Positions 32,625-45,077 of a stretch of DNA of 64,000 nt are shown here, in pieces. Within the stretch, counting starts at the first letter, position 1. The number at the start of each line of letters is the position of its first letter. This DNA is from Viola odorata (taxonomy: Eukaryota; Streptophyta; Magnoliopsida; Malpighiales; Violaceae): contig OY829539.1 of the NCBI GenBank assembly GCA_963691705.1, positions 75,613,255 through 75,677,254 of the forward strand, given 5' to 3'. A model generated the notes under the pieces. That model did not search any database. It had not been told where the DNA came from and saw only the letters and a list, made by a program, of their open reading frames with translations. The position numbers and the translations under genes were made by a program.

Positions 32625-33570
32625 TGATACGATTCCAAAGATGCTCGTCATAAAGAAAAGCCCACCCGAACGCCCCCCGGCATGGCCATCATTTCCTCAA
32701 GTCCATCCTCCAAACCCTTGCCAGCCCAGCAGCAGCTGTCCTCCTTTCCAGCCCAGCCCATCAAGCAGCAAGCAGCCCATCATCAAGCAGCAGCTTGGAA
32801 AGGACAACCCACCCCATCAACGCACGCAGCAGTCCACGCAGCAGCACACGACGTCGTTCCAGCAGCAGCCCATTCATGTGCCCACCAACGTTGCTTCCAC
32901 ACGTCCCAGCCCACGCTGCCGCATGATCAGGTCACGCCCAACACCTGCACGACCCGCATGACCAGCACAAGTCCAGCTGGCAGCCTCACAAGTGGCAAAC
33001 GCCATTTCCTTGGCCATTAATTCAAGGATTCCAACCTTGAATTAATTCAAGGATTTTCAGCTATAAATAGATGTTGTCATTCTCCTTTAAAACTTGCTTT
33101 TTATCATTGATAAACACTCAATCTTTAAGCCAATTTTAGTTAATTAGTTCTTTTAATTTCTTACTTTTTTTCCCTAAATTTTTTGTAAACTTTCGATCTT
33201 AAGCTAGCAAATTCATTGCAAGTTTGAGTTCGATATTTCAAGTATATTCAATATAGAAAGGTTGCTCGTTCTTCGTTAACGAGAGGATTTTCTTGAATTT
33301 ACTTGTTCATATTATCATCCATGTTTCACTTCTAAAATTCCCGATTCAAGAACCATTAATCTTGAATTAAAATTCCCTTATTTTTTTTCATACACCTTTC
33401 TAAAATTCATACATCTTTCCATTACAAATTTCCGCTGCGCCTACTTCCTACATTCATTCCGAAACATCCAATTCTCGAATTTCGTCAAAAACATTACATA
33501 ATCCTTCATTATCCGAACCATCCCCAATTGAGACTAGTTCCTTGCAATTCAACATCGAAGGATCCTAACA
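32625..33570 (+). mobile_element. Solo LTR downstream of ALY
   Basis: A 946-bp segment starting TGATACGATTCC and ending GGATCCTAACA, flanked by the 5-bp duplication GCTGG (32620-32624 and 33571-33575). It has a CTATAAATAG promoter box at about 33061, a C/A-rich first third and an AT-rich remainder. There is no internal region or second LTR, so it is a solo LTR. The TGATACGAT start resembles that of the solo LTR at 3200, but the rest does not match by eye. Confidence 0.85.
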
Positions 33571-34160
33571 GCTGGGCTGGGCTTTGGCCCTATTATCACA
33601 AATCCAAAACTCAGTGTCATAAGATGAAACAATATAAATAGCTAAAGACGGCCATTTATTTATGTTATAGTTAGAGTACATGTAAAAGCTGGAAATGATG
33701 GATCCAATTTTGTAACTGTGCGTCAAATCTTGCATCACATAAAAGTACAGATCCTATCAACACTCTTTAAAATCATTCGAAACTGAATTTAAAAGAATGT
33801 AGAGCAGTCTTGTACTAACCTATCCAATCTAAAAAAGATGGTCGCAAACACAAAACAAAAATGGAAAATGTGAAAGAATGGTTACAAACTTACAAAAATA
33901 ACCCAATCAGGAGCAGAACAATTGGCTCCGGTTCGCTGTCTGTCTACACCAAAATGTTGAAACATCACTTAGTAGTTGCTATGGCATCTCTAGCTAATCA
34001 CAATTTCAACTTCTTCTTTGGCTTCTTGGGTTTCATTGTTTCATATTCACCAGCATCTACTCTCTGAAACAATAAAAATTGTAAATTTTCACCAAAATTA
34101 GCATCCAAAAACAACAGTAGCACAAACAAACCTTTTGTTTCTTATTTTTCATCTTCTTTT

Positions 34161-35724
34161 GGGATAAATCCAAAAAAAGTCCCTGCAGTTTAATTGATTG
34201 ACTTTTTTCATCCCTGTGTTTTTTTTGAACTATTTTTAGTACTCCGAGTCAATAAAATGACTTTTCTCATCCCTCACCCTAACGCATTTCCGTCTGTTTG
34301 TTTACGTGGCGTGCCACGCCAATTGCCACGTCATCGACTGCTGACGTGTCACGCCACGCCATTTTTTTCCTTTTCTTTCCTTTTCTTTCTTTTCTTTTCT
34401 TTTCTTTCTTTTTCTTCCTTTTTCTTCCTTTTTCTTTTCTTCTTTCTTCTTCTTTCTTTCTTTTTTCCTGCACAGCCACGGACCCATACCCATCCTCCAT
34501 TTTTTTCTTTTCTTTCCTTTTCTTTCTTTTTTTCTCATTTCTTTCCTTTTCTTTCTTTTTTCTTTTCTTCTTTCTTCTTCTTCTTCTTCTTCAAACTCCC
34601 AATCCCACCATCGCCGCCGACCAGCACCACCATCGTCACCACCCTCGCCTCCGACCTCCTTTTCGCCCGTCGCCGCCACACCCGCGTCACCCAAACCGAC
34701 AGATCTGGTGAGTTCCATTTTCGTTCTTTTCTTCCCCTCCTAGATCCGCCATTGCCAGATCTGATTTGGCTTGGGTATGGACAGGAGTAAAACTTAGGTA
34801 CATATGATGTACCCACTACTCAGTACATCATGATCTAGGATGATGACATCTACTCTAAATAGTGGCCAAAAGTGTCAAGAATAGTGGTATTCTAGCACTA
34901 TTTAGGGCAGGTGTCATCATCCTAGATCATGATGTACTGAGCAGTGGGTACATCGTATGTACCTAAGTTTTTTCCGTATGGACAGCATTTGTTTGGGAAT
35001 TGTAAATTTTTGTTCTTAGGTAGTTAGGTATGGCTGTGGATTTTTTTTAAATTTGTTTTTTTGGGTTGATTTGGTTTTGATTTGGTTTTGTTGGTGATGA
35101 TGGTGTTGTTTTGGAGGAGGCCGGCAGTGAGAGATCGGCAGTGGTGTGGGTGTGGGTGTGGGTGTGGTTGTAGATGCCGACAGAGAGAGATGGGCGGTGG
35201 TGTGGTGATGGTACTGGCCGGATTGAGATGTGGGTGTTGATTTTGGATTTTGGAAAAGAAAGAAGGTATAATAAAATTGGGAAAAAAAAATAATAATAAT
35301 AAATCAAAAAACAATGTTGTTTCTTTAATTCTGGGTTGGAAAAGAAAGAAAAGAAAAGAAAAGAATGGAGGATGGGTTCGTGGGTGTGCAGGAAAAAAGA
35401 AAGAAAGAAGAAGAAAGAAGAAAAGAAGAAGAAAGAAAAAGAAAGAAAAAGAAAGAAAAAGAAAGAAAAGAAAAGAAAAAGAAAAAGAAAGAAAAGGAAA
35501 AAAATGACGTGGCAATTTACGTGGCGTGACACGTCAGCAGTCGATGACGTGGCAATTTACGTGGCACGCCACGTAAATAAACAGACGGAAACTTCGGACG
35601 ACGTTAGAGTGAGGGATGAGAAAAGTCATTTTATTGACTCGGAGTACTAAAAATAGTTCAAAAAAAATAGAGGGATGAAAAAAGTCAATCAATTAGACTG
35701 CAGGACTTTTTTTGGATTTATCCC
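34161..35724. mobile_element. Mutator-like element (MULE) with long terminal inverted repeats
   Basis: The left end GGGATAAATCC and right end GGATTTATCCC are flanked by the perfect 9-bp duplication TCTTCTTTT (34152-34160 and 35725-35733), the classic Mutator target-site length. The inverted arms extend about 340-360 bp (to about 34500 and from about 35363). They include ACGTGGC-rich stretches and a pyrimidine tract mirrored by a purine tract. No transposase. The core holds CG-rich sequence with an exon-like edge (GATCTG|GTGAGT, about 34704), as in Pack-MULEs that carry gene fragments, but I cannot name a donor. Confidence 0.88.
34785..34975. mobile_element. Small palindromic MITE nested in the MULE
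   Basis: 191 bp, almost wholly inverted: the left arm AACTTAGGTACATATGATGT matches the reverse complement of the right arm over about 65 bp with a few mismatches. Flanks are the 10-bp direct repeat GTATGGACAG (34775-34784 and 34976-34985). The 9-10-bp duplication again points to Mutator-type mobilisation. Confidence 0.85.
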
Positions 35725-37079
35725 TCTTCTTTTTTTTCTCCTCCTTCTTCTTCTTCTGTTTCTTGATTGAAGACTCTTCTACTTCCTCAAATGGCTCCTG
35801 CAAAAAAAATGGGAAAGACCTTTTGATTTAAAACAATAGAATAAGAACTAACTTTACATTTTCCATTTTCCAAGCAAGTCCCTGACCTCAGAATCACCAA
35901 AGGAATCTACATGATGAATAATTGCTCCAGATTTTGAACTAACACCACCTGATAAATTCAAAATCGAATCAACAATCAATTGAAAGTTTATTGAGATTAA
36001 GATGAATTTGATCATAAAACAAGGAAAAGGTGAGGCAACATACTTGAAGAGACTGTTGCTGTGGCGTTTTGAACAGCCATGTCGAGAACATCAGGATCGA
36101 TGGAAGCTAATCCATGAGGATCTTGAAGTTTCCTCTCTAGAAATTTCGCTAATGCAGCAGCCTTATTGGTTTTCAACGGTCCGCCGGGGTGCGCCAACCT
36201 AATTAGTCGATTTGAACATTTCAATTAGTACTAGAACAAAACCCTAAACCCCAAATTACCATAATAGAGGAACGAAAACCCTAACCCTAACTTGGATTGG
36301 TGCGAACGGGAGATTGGAGGAGGGAGAGGCGCGAACTTGCTTCCTCTCAGCGCTTTTCTCTCCTCTTCACTCAGTCCTTCCATCTCCCTCTCTCTCTTTA
36401 GTTTCTCTCTCCTTTGTAGCTTCTAATCCATGAGAAAAATCAGTAGTTTTCAAAAATCAAAATTTCTGTTTTTTTTATTTCTTGGGCTTTTTCTTTAAAA
36501 GTTTTAACTGCCCAAGACCAAGCCCAGGCCCAAATAAGGGGGAATGTTTATCACGACGGATCAGTGCGTATAGACTAGGGGTGAGCGTTCGGATTTCGGA
36601 TCGGAATCCGACAAGTTCGGATCGGATTTTTTCGGATTCGGATTTTTTCGGATCGGATTTTTTCGGATTTTTTCACAGGGAATCCGAAACCAATCCGACA
36701 CTTTCAGTTTCGGATCGGTTCGATCGGATTTTTCGGATTTTTCGGATTTTCGATCGTAATTGTAAATTTGTAATTCTATCTCACATTTCACAAACCAAAC
36801 AAGAAATTCAATATCTGTTATCATTCTAGCAAAACCATGATCTGCTTTCAAAGATAATTTCTCCAACAATTCTTCAAATTAAGCAACTATATCAATACTT
36901 CAATTATTAAAAGTTTGATAACCATACATTACAAGCAACTCAACTCAAGCAACAAATCCATCCATAAAAACTAAACATTATTACAAATCTTCAAGTTGAA
37001 GTGAATGAAGATCCACCCTCCATCAACGTCTTTCTGTTCATCTGGCTCGTTTCTTCCACTAATACTATCCATTCAAAGT

Positions 37080-39324
37080 TCAATAGGCTCCAGCAACAAC
37101 TTTTGGAACTCTAAACACCAAATAAAAAATCAAATGAGTTAACATTACAGAATACATGTGAGGATATTCAAAAATTACAGAAGTGAAGATTTGCATGAAA
37201 TTACATAAGTGATGTGATAAAAAGTTACCTTCCGTAAGTTCTTCAGCCTCATCAAGTTCTTCCTCCACATCAGCCACCGGGGAAGAATTGAGCCAATTTT
37301 GTAAGCATACAAGTGTTTGGATCATTTTAGGAGTCAATGAGCTCCTATATGAGTCCAAAATTCTTCCACCAGTGCTAAATGCTGATTCAGAAGGAACAGT
37401 AGATATTGGAATTGCCAATACATCACGTACCATGCTGCTAAGGATAGGGAATCTAAAAGAGTTAACTTTCCACCACAATAAAATGTCAAAACCCTTATCA
37501 CATGTCACGGTTCCCTCACTAAGATATTGTTCTACTTCTGTTTTGTTATCCCAACATCCTAAGTCCAATTGATGTCTTTTAAACATGTTGTCAAGTAATG
37601 TAGATGTAGGTGCAGCAGCATTAGCATCATTAACCATACCAAAACATGCACTTGAAGAAGATAAAGAAGAGCTTGAAGCAGCAGAACTTGTTTTCCTTTG
37701 TCTATCAACCAAGGCAGCCCCTTCTCTCAACACTTTGTACTCCTCAAAAAGATCATCAAATACTTCTTTCACCTTTTCACTCATTTCCAAGGCAGCTTGC
37801 TCATAATGCACAATGCTTAAAGCAAACTTAACATAATCAAATTTACGACGAGGATCAAGAATAACAGCCACATATGTTAGCATGTTATGCTCATTCATGT
37901 CTGCCCAATACTTGTCATATTTTGCCTTCATACTAATTGCCATTCTCATCAACTCAACATCACCACTGTCCAACATTTCAGTCAAAATTACAGAAATTGT
38001 GGAAACCTCCCTAAAGTATGTATTTGATGTTACATATAGTGATCCAGACACACTCAAAGTAAGTTCATAAAACCTACGCAAAAACTTAACCAATTTCCTA
38101 GCATTGATCCAATCAGTATAAGTAGGCACTCTATCATCCGCATCAAGATCAGATTTATAAAAAGAATCCACTTCCTCAAACTTATCAAATGCTTTCTCAT
38201 AATTTTGGGCAACTTCTAGCATAACGTATGTGGAATTCCACCTAGTCGACACATCAGTAACTAACTTGAGCGTACATGTAATTCCCTCAATTTCAGCACA
38301 CTCTTTAAACTTTGCAAGCCTTGCCGAGGAGTTTCTCACATACCTAACCGCTGATCTAATTCTTGAGACGGACAATCCCAACTCTTTCACACCATCCATA
38401 ACAATTAGATTGACTATATGAGCAACGCATCTCATGTGAAGGTATTTTGAGTTGGAAATGGTATTGTTTTTGGCATTAAACTTCCTCTTCAAGTGTGAAA
38501 TAGCTACATCATTACTAGATGCATTATCTACGGTGATTGTTAAAACCTTTTTCTATTCCCCAATCCTTCAAACACCGCTCAATCATCCTAGCAATCCCCT
38601 CACCCTTATGACTAGAAATAGGACAAAAATTGATAATTCTTTTGTGTAGTTTCCAATCCTTATCAATAAAATGAGCCGTGAGGCACATGTAGTTGTTTCT
38701 TTGGATTGATGTCCATGTGTCCGTGGTCAAACACACTCGGTCACAAGATTTCTTAAGAGTCGCTTTCAAAAGGTTTTTTTGCTCAACATATTTCTCAAAA
38801 ATATCCCTAGCAACTGTCCAACGCGAATTTATATGAAACCTAGGTTGGGCAACCTCCATAAATTGCCTAAATCCCTTACCATCAACAAACTTAAAAGCAA
38901 GCTCATCTATTACAACCATTCTACATAAAGCTTTTCTAGTGGCAGCTTGATCAAACTTCCAAACACCCAGCTGGGTTTCATCATTTTCAGGGGTTGCATT
39001 AGATAAACGAGATTGCTCATCATCAACATCACAAGGAATGCAAACAGATTTACGTATGTGCTGTAACATTGGACCCGTACCTTGTTTTTTAGGGTCTGAT
39101 TTGGTCTCAAATAGACAATGCTTGCACCTACTCCATTTCTCGTTGTCCCTCTTGAATTTGGTAAAGTGCTTCCATACGATTGATCTTCCACCACTGCTTT
39201 CCTTTTTTGAGGTCATAGACTCAGCTTCCTGGGTTTCTTCTGCTGGTTGTTGTTGCACTTGTTGTTGTTGTGCCTCCTGTGATGGTGGAGATTGAGAAGC
39301 TTGTGGCAGTGGCGGTGGCGGCAT
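37080..39324 (-). pseudogene. hAT transposase (ZBED, RICESLEEPER-like), frameshifted
   Basis: Two abutting minus-strand frames. The upstream frame (38524-39324) starts with a Pro/Gln-rich leader and a BED zinc finger (SIVWKHFTKF, then CKHC). The downstream frame (37080-38492) continues with the RNase-H-like core and the hATC dimerisation domain (FPILSSMVRDVLAIPISTVP, then SAFSTGGRILDSYR). Between them, after DWGIEK, an extra A in an A5 run (about 38549-38555) shifts the frame; in the other frame the family sequence continues directly to KRKFNAKNN. Only this one lesion is evident, so the copy was recently active or the base is an assembly error. An intron may trim the C-terminus near 37230. 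Confidence 0.88.
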
Positions 39325-39356
39325 GCTTGAATTGCCTTCCTCCTATTTGACATCAA

Positions 39357-39530
39357 CAAATACAAATTAATAATAGGAAATTAGGAATTTAGGGAATTTA
39401 GGAACAGAAGATAAATTAGGAATTTAGGGATTTAGAAATTAGGGAATTAGAAATTAGGGATTTAGGAATTAGGGATTTAGGAATTAGAAAGAAATCACGG
39501 AATTAGATTTAGGAATTAGTTTGAAATTAG
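39357..39530. repeat. TTAGGAATT-type short tandem repeats in the hAT 5' region
   Basis: About 170 bp built from variants of TTAGGAATTTAGGGATT, upstream of the transposase start. It is followed (39540-39870) by a GC-rich stretch with GCGACGGGATG repeats. This is probably the promoter or leader of the transposase gene. Confidence 0.7.
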
Positions 39531-40097
39531 TTAAGACTTACCATTTTGAAGGGAGGCAACAACAGCAAGTAGCAACGGCGATGGGATGAACCGATGAAGG
39601 GAGGCAGCAACTGCGACGGGATGAAGCGAATCGGGAGGGAGGGAGGCTGCAACGGCGACGCCGCGACGGGATGGAGGGGCTGGGACGGGACAGCTGACGC
39701 AACGGTATGGAGCCGGAGCGGCTGGCAACGGTGACAGCAACGACGTCGACGAATCCGTCGGGTTGGGGAGAAGCTGCGTTTGGTTGGGTTGGGCCGTGGG
39801 TGGGGAGCGGCTGCGTTTGGTTGGGTTGGGAGGAGCGGAGCGGCAGCGACTGCGTTTGGTTGGGGGATGGATAAAATGAATTAGAAATTAGGTTGGGACA
39901 TACATATTACATATTAATATCTACGCATTCGGATTATCGGGAATCCGACGGATTCCCGAAATCCGACCGTCGGAATCCGAACTGATCGGATTCCGACTCC
40001 CTCCACCGAACCGGCTCCGACACCTGGTACGGATCGGATCGGATGGGTGAGTTCGGATCGGAGCGGATCGGATCCTCCGATCCGTGCTCACTTACTA

Positions 40098-41003
40098 GAC
40101 GGTTAATGCGGTTAATTGCATATTCCCATTCATAAACTGTTAATTAAGAAGTTATAAGCGGTGTAGATAATCACGTTTAACCGTACCATACCGTTCCCTA
40201 ATCTACATATACTATATCTTGGCCGCGTAATCATCTCCACAACGATAACTTATTCTAGTCGTAAATTGGCCATTTGTCAAATGATGGTGTAAAGTATGTA
40301 TGATTTGACCGCCAGAGAAAAACATGAATTTATTCATTTCGCTCCCAGTTAGAATACAGATTTTTTGTTCTGGAAAAGAGAAATAGCAGCAACAGCCTTC
40401 AAGTAAGTTGACGGCATTGACAACCAATCTACAGCTCCAGTACAATAATTATATTGAACTAAAAGAAATTGCTCCTTTCATAAGTATGAAATTACATTAC
40501 AAGTTAACTAAAAAACCAGAAGCCAGTTACAGCTCTCAAATTTATAAGAAGAATAAATCACAAAGCTAAATGAAGCAACGCTGACGATAAACATTCGCTC
40601 CCAACGCAATTTTTTTTTTCTTTTTCCAGTTGGTAGTAAGCATAGAATGATTACAGACTCCATGCTCCGGTCCCCATAATATACATGGAATTTACATCAT
40701 GAGGTTAGCTAGCTCACACGATACAAGGAATGGATGGGGGAGAAATGAACAATTTTTTTGGGGGGAATTAATTGGGAGTCCACTCTTGAATTCCATTTGC
40801 CTCTTTTAGCCTAAAACTCTTAAAACAGGCAAAGAAGCAAAAGAGGCCAATCCATCCAACAGTAGGTTTCAAAGAAATTAGATCGAGTCACCTGGGACAC
40901 TGCTCAGTCTCCATGGAACAAAGGCAGAGGGAGATGCTGGTACTAAATAGCTGCGACCATGCCACACTTCCCGTTCTGGTATGATCTTCTGTCATAGCTT
41001 TAA
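40098..41003 (-). other. SNF4 3' flank
   Basis: No coding frame convinces me. About 40650-41003 is the probable 3' UTR of the minus-strand SNF4 gene. The rest is AT-rich spacer between it and the hAT element. Confidence 0.4.
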
Positions 41004-44000
41004 CTAACCAAGCAACAATTTGAAAATATCACTCAGCGTAACAATGCCTTCTACACGTTTGCTTCCGGCCTCTACAATGACAAGCCGCCTAACACCTGAA
41101 ATCCCACGGGTTGTAAACCGTTAAATTTGGTACATAGATTCGCAAAACAGCAAAGATATCCAGACTGGCACCACTTGAACTTTGAAATAAGTGAATAGTT
41201 AATTTTTAAAGAAAAAACAGAACTAAATTACAAATCCCACACTGTGATGTATCCCAATACAAGAGCCGGAAGAATAACAGTTTTGAAGTAAACAGGGTTT
41301 AGCCTGAAGTGAAATTTTGTGTTATCATTGGTTACCAAAGCATTCTTCTAGCAAAGAATCTGTGCACTGACAAAAGAGAGAAAAAACTAATAATAAATAC
41401 CTGGGCATGCTAATCGCTCCATCACTTTATGCAATGTATCAGTGCGCAAACACATCTGACATCTTTGATTTCTCAGCTCAAAAGAAGAATAGGAGTCATG
41501 CCCCACCTGCAAGGCCTGATCAATAGGGAAAAGGCAGGAGAAAAATTAGAGGGAACTACATCGACAAGTTTTACTTAAAACTAATAACTACAAGGGTGTA
41601 GGAAAAGAAAAAAATAGAATCCACCTGATGAATAGTCATCTCATTAAGATTAATATGTGTATAAATTCTGTCCTTGGCCAAAGCTGTTATATCACTGTTC
41701 AGAACAAGAAACGGTTATACTCAGAATCTAAGTCAAACAAGAGCCAGGAATAAGGTTGAATACACAAAACATCCTGAAGAACATTTACCTCCGAGAATAA
41801 ATATCTAGTAAGGAGTCATTATCATCAACTATGGGTACTGAACTTACTTGGGCTGCAATGACACAATGACAGACAAGCACATAGATTAAAATAAAATGAA
41901 GGATATGGCTGCAGCAGATAGAGGCATACAATTAACATCACCAGGCAACAAGTTGGTAAAACCTCTGGAGAACTACAGTAAAATCTGTTGTGGCCAACCC
42001 TCCACAAGAATGTGGAGGCAAGGGGGAGGTCTAGTGTATGTGTAGCTACTATGTTTATCATGATTCTCAGTTCTTAGTATTTGGGGCTTTTATCATGTTG
42101 TACCAGCATGTAGTCAAGAAATTAGTTAAAAGCTTATGCCAATGACTTTAAGTCTTCTGCTAGAGAACCTTTTGGGAATAAAATCACTGACGTTTCACCT
42201 TCCAAAAACATAAAACAGTTTTATTATGGTAAATTTCTCTCCTTTCTTTACCTGATGGAACCCAAAAGCATACCTTGAATTAACAAGTTTAAAGCAGCAC
42301 TAAGGGAAGCACTTGGTCTTAACATAGCCAAAGGGCGTCCATTAGGCTCCCCAATTCTTGGAACCCATGTACCCACTGGAATGGTACAAATAGGGAGTTG
42401 GAGTACCGGCAAGTTGCCTGGACAGTATCTATAGTACCTGCAAATACCTGGAAATTAACATCCTGTGGTTAGTGATAAATCACTAGCAATGATCGGAAGT
42501 TTTTGAACCAAACTCAATCTTACGTTCCAATATTCCACAAAGTGAGGCAAGATGTAGAAGCTGGGGACAAGAACCATCTTCTGACAATGAATGGAGAATA
42601 GGAACTGTAGCCACCTCATTTTGCAATAATTTCAAAGCAACTTCTTTCAAGTTATCATATGGCCCAGCCTGCATAATAAGCAAACACCAAGGTGAATGGT
42701 CAACAATTATCCACACAGATCAGCACAGAATTATCTTTTAGATAGTAAGTTCTATGAGGGACACTGCATAAAAGGACTAAAAAAGGCCACAAGAAAGTAA
42801 TTATATTCAGCAGCATAATAATAATCAAGAACACCAGAAATAAACATGGATCACTCACGTGAATAAGATGACTAGGAATTGCCCTCCCATGCCCATCAAT
42901 TTGTCTACTCATGTATGCTTTTCCCTCTTTCCAAGCAGATATGGTATGCGTGTCAAGTTCTTCCTCTGTCAAATTTGACCCATGATTTCCGAGCTGCATG
43001 TAAAAGACAGCTTGAAATTCAAAGAAAAATAAACTGCAATGTACTCAAATTTAGGTTTGTCTAGTGCAATCAAGTTCAGGTCTATCCAGTTCTATATGAA
43101 GAATAAAGCCCAATAATAGACGCCATTGTCTCTTATCTACAATAATATATACATTGTGACAGTAGAATTTTTCTCTGTAAAAAGAGTCTAATCCATCAAT
43201 CTGGGATACTACCATCTTGAAAGCCAAAACACCTAATTTGAGCAGCTTGAATGAGCAGATAAAATAATGTGCATATGGAGGACTTGGTAGTGAGCTGAGA
43301 ATTTCAACCACATACCTCTCTCAAAATTAGTATGAAATCCGAAGCACTAAGCACTCCAACAAACTGGCCCGTGGTGAAATCCCAAAGAGGAGCCATAGGG
43401 ATTCCCTGGAAGAAGCTCTCAAGTCAGGAAAATAGCATATCCAAGCTCTAAATCAGCAATACGTCAAGATGGATGAATATCAACAATAGAAAGATAATAA
43501 GATGGAAAACCCATATATCCAAATATCCAGCAGGAACTGATTCAGGAAAAAATACTAGACCAGTACCACAAATTAAGTAAAAAAAATAACTGATCACACA
43601 TTGTAGAACTGTTTAAAGCATTTACGTAACAATACAAAACTCATAACACAAGATTCCGCAAAGTATTCAAACTCACTTAAGATGCATACTTCATTTCCTA
43701 AAAATATTACTAAATAAGAGGTATTCACTGGGGTGAAAGAAAAAAAATGAGTTTCTCCCTCTGAAGTGGTTATGATGCACCATCCTAGGACAAGTGTCTC
43801 AATAAAAATAATGCAGAATGTGTAATGCAAGTCCAACAAAAATCAGCCCAAAGATATTAAAATTAGATTTAACATACCAAAAAAGGATACCTGCTCATGC
43901 AGAATATGAAATGCCTGCTTCACAGGTAAATCGACATCAAAGGCAACAATCTGTAAGCCACAAGAAGTAAATTAGGAGAAGAATTTACAGCTTGGATAAC

Positions 44001-45077
44001 ACAACATCAACAAATGATTCTCTCCCATGGCATGTGAGGGAATAGGTGAAAGATCCAAACCTTGCCTGACATGGGAAGCAACTCATGGGCACTATGTGTA
44101 GACAAAAATTCAGAAATACGCTGACGAGAGAGCTGCACATCCGCATCTTGTACTGTTGGCACCACCCTAGTCAATGGATAATCTGATATACGGACCTGCA
44201 TAGTAAATACCAATGTAATTGGAAAATGTTAACAAATTATAAAACTCCAAGCTTTGCAAATGAAGATGCCCAAATATTTCCCAAATGGAACAGAAAACCC
44301 AACACACTGGGCATGCCAATAAAAGGACCAGTGCACCACAATATCATAACAACTAGAAGATCAACAACGATAATAAAAAAAGATATCATGTGAAATATAG
44401 AGTAGAATCACATCTCACCCCACGATCAAAGGCTTCATTATCCAATTCCATGTTAGATCCTGATGGCTGCTCTGGGCTTACCAAATGATTATAATTAGCT
44501 TCAACAGTGATGGTGTTCACTATGCCATATTCGCTCATAGAATGACGCTGTTGTTCATCATGCCGCCACTCTCCATCAACCAAAAACTTGTACTGCATCC
44601 AAAATGTAGCACCCAGTTAACCACAGTAACAAAAATGTCTTTTTTTCCTTGTTTGACTCCCACAGAAATTCAAAACACAGAGGAGTAATTGCAGATGGCA
44701 CAATGCTTCAAACTATCCCAATCACACAGCACGGGGGTTAAAAAAGACACAAAAGCTCATAAACCTACCTGGTGCAATCCAGGTGCTACCCGGCAAATTG
44801 CCTGAAAAAGCCTAGGGCAGCCTTCCACCGGCGACATAGCCACAAGTTCAGCCCATCTTCACCCACAAATTAAAAAAAAAATCAACCCATTGATGACAAT
44901 TATCTCAAATATATCCAAAACCACAGATTAAAGTGAAGAAAACAAATTAAAAGGGATAGAATTTCAGCATCACCCTTTAAAAGAACCACTGACGAACACA
45001 GTTCCGCCACCATGCGGCCACACAAACGGAATTAGCACAGTCCCCACTCCTTCCCTCGCAGATTCCATCCCAAACAT
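41004..45077 (-). CDS. SNF4: SNF4 / KIN-beta-gamma subunit of the SnRK1 kinase complex
   Basis: The plant-specific gamma-type subunit of SnRK1 (the AMPK/SNF1 energy-sensing kinase), formed by a glycogen-binding-like (AMPK1-CBM) domain fused to four CBS motifs. Minus-strand exons: 44974-45077, 44769-44856, 44419-44592, 44061-44195, 43891-43950, 43316-43405, 42859-42993, 42524-42668, 42274-42447, 41789-41852, 41625-41694, 41401-41515 and 41004-41095. The sum is 1446 bp, 481 residues, close to the Arabidopsis SNF4 length (487). The CBM domain covers about residues 15-100 ([16 protein letters not shown], then [14 protein letters not shown]). CBS repeats follow from about 130, and the protein ends [15 protein letters not shown]. 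All junctions are GT-AG and in phase, so the gene looks functional. A leader intron is likely at 45142-45233. Confidence 0.95.

Larger units (their letters stand above)
33998..36383 (-). pseudogene. Small lysine-rich conserved plant protein gene, split by a Mutator-like element
   Basis: Five coding exons on the minus strand: 36292-36383, 36044-36198, 35887-35948, 35725-35797 continuing at 34132-34151 after the insertion, and 33998-34063. Without the insertion the frame gives 155 residues with phase kept at every junction. It begins MEGLSEEERKALRGSKFAPL, has a conserved middle (AHPGGPLKTNKAAALAKFLE, then HVDSFGDSEE) and a Lys-rich tail ending KKPKKKLKL, likely a nuclear or nucleolar signal. 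I recognise it as a conserved plant protein of unknown function. The 1564-bp element at 34161 breaks exon 4. Read-through adds ten codons and stops at TAA inside the element, so the product loses about 30 C-terminal residues unless the element is spliced out. Confidence 0.8.
36576..40097 (-). mobile_element. hAT element with ZBED/RICESLEEPER-type transposase
   Basis: Left terminus TAGGGGTGAGCG, right terminus (reverse complement) TAGTAAGTGAGCAC, each followed by dense subterminal arrays of TTCGGAT/CGGATCGGA words (36590-36760 and about 39925-40085). The 8-bp duplication is unclear: only TAGAC is shared by both flanks, so the exact ends are uncertain by a few bases. It encodes a near full-length transposase on the minus strand. 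Confidence 0.85.

Noticed and set aside
34194..34790. Long frames rich in Phe/Ser or Lys/Glu in the 34.2-35.6 kb region
   Set aside because: They come from pyrimidine and purine tracts in the MULE arms; low complexity only.
36561..36869. Frames with repeated SD/DF and RIF words at the hAT left end
   Set aside because: Translation of the TTCGGATCGGA subterminal repeats; not a gene.
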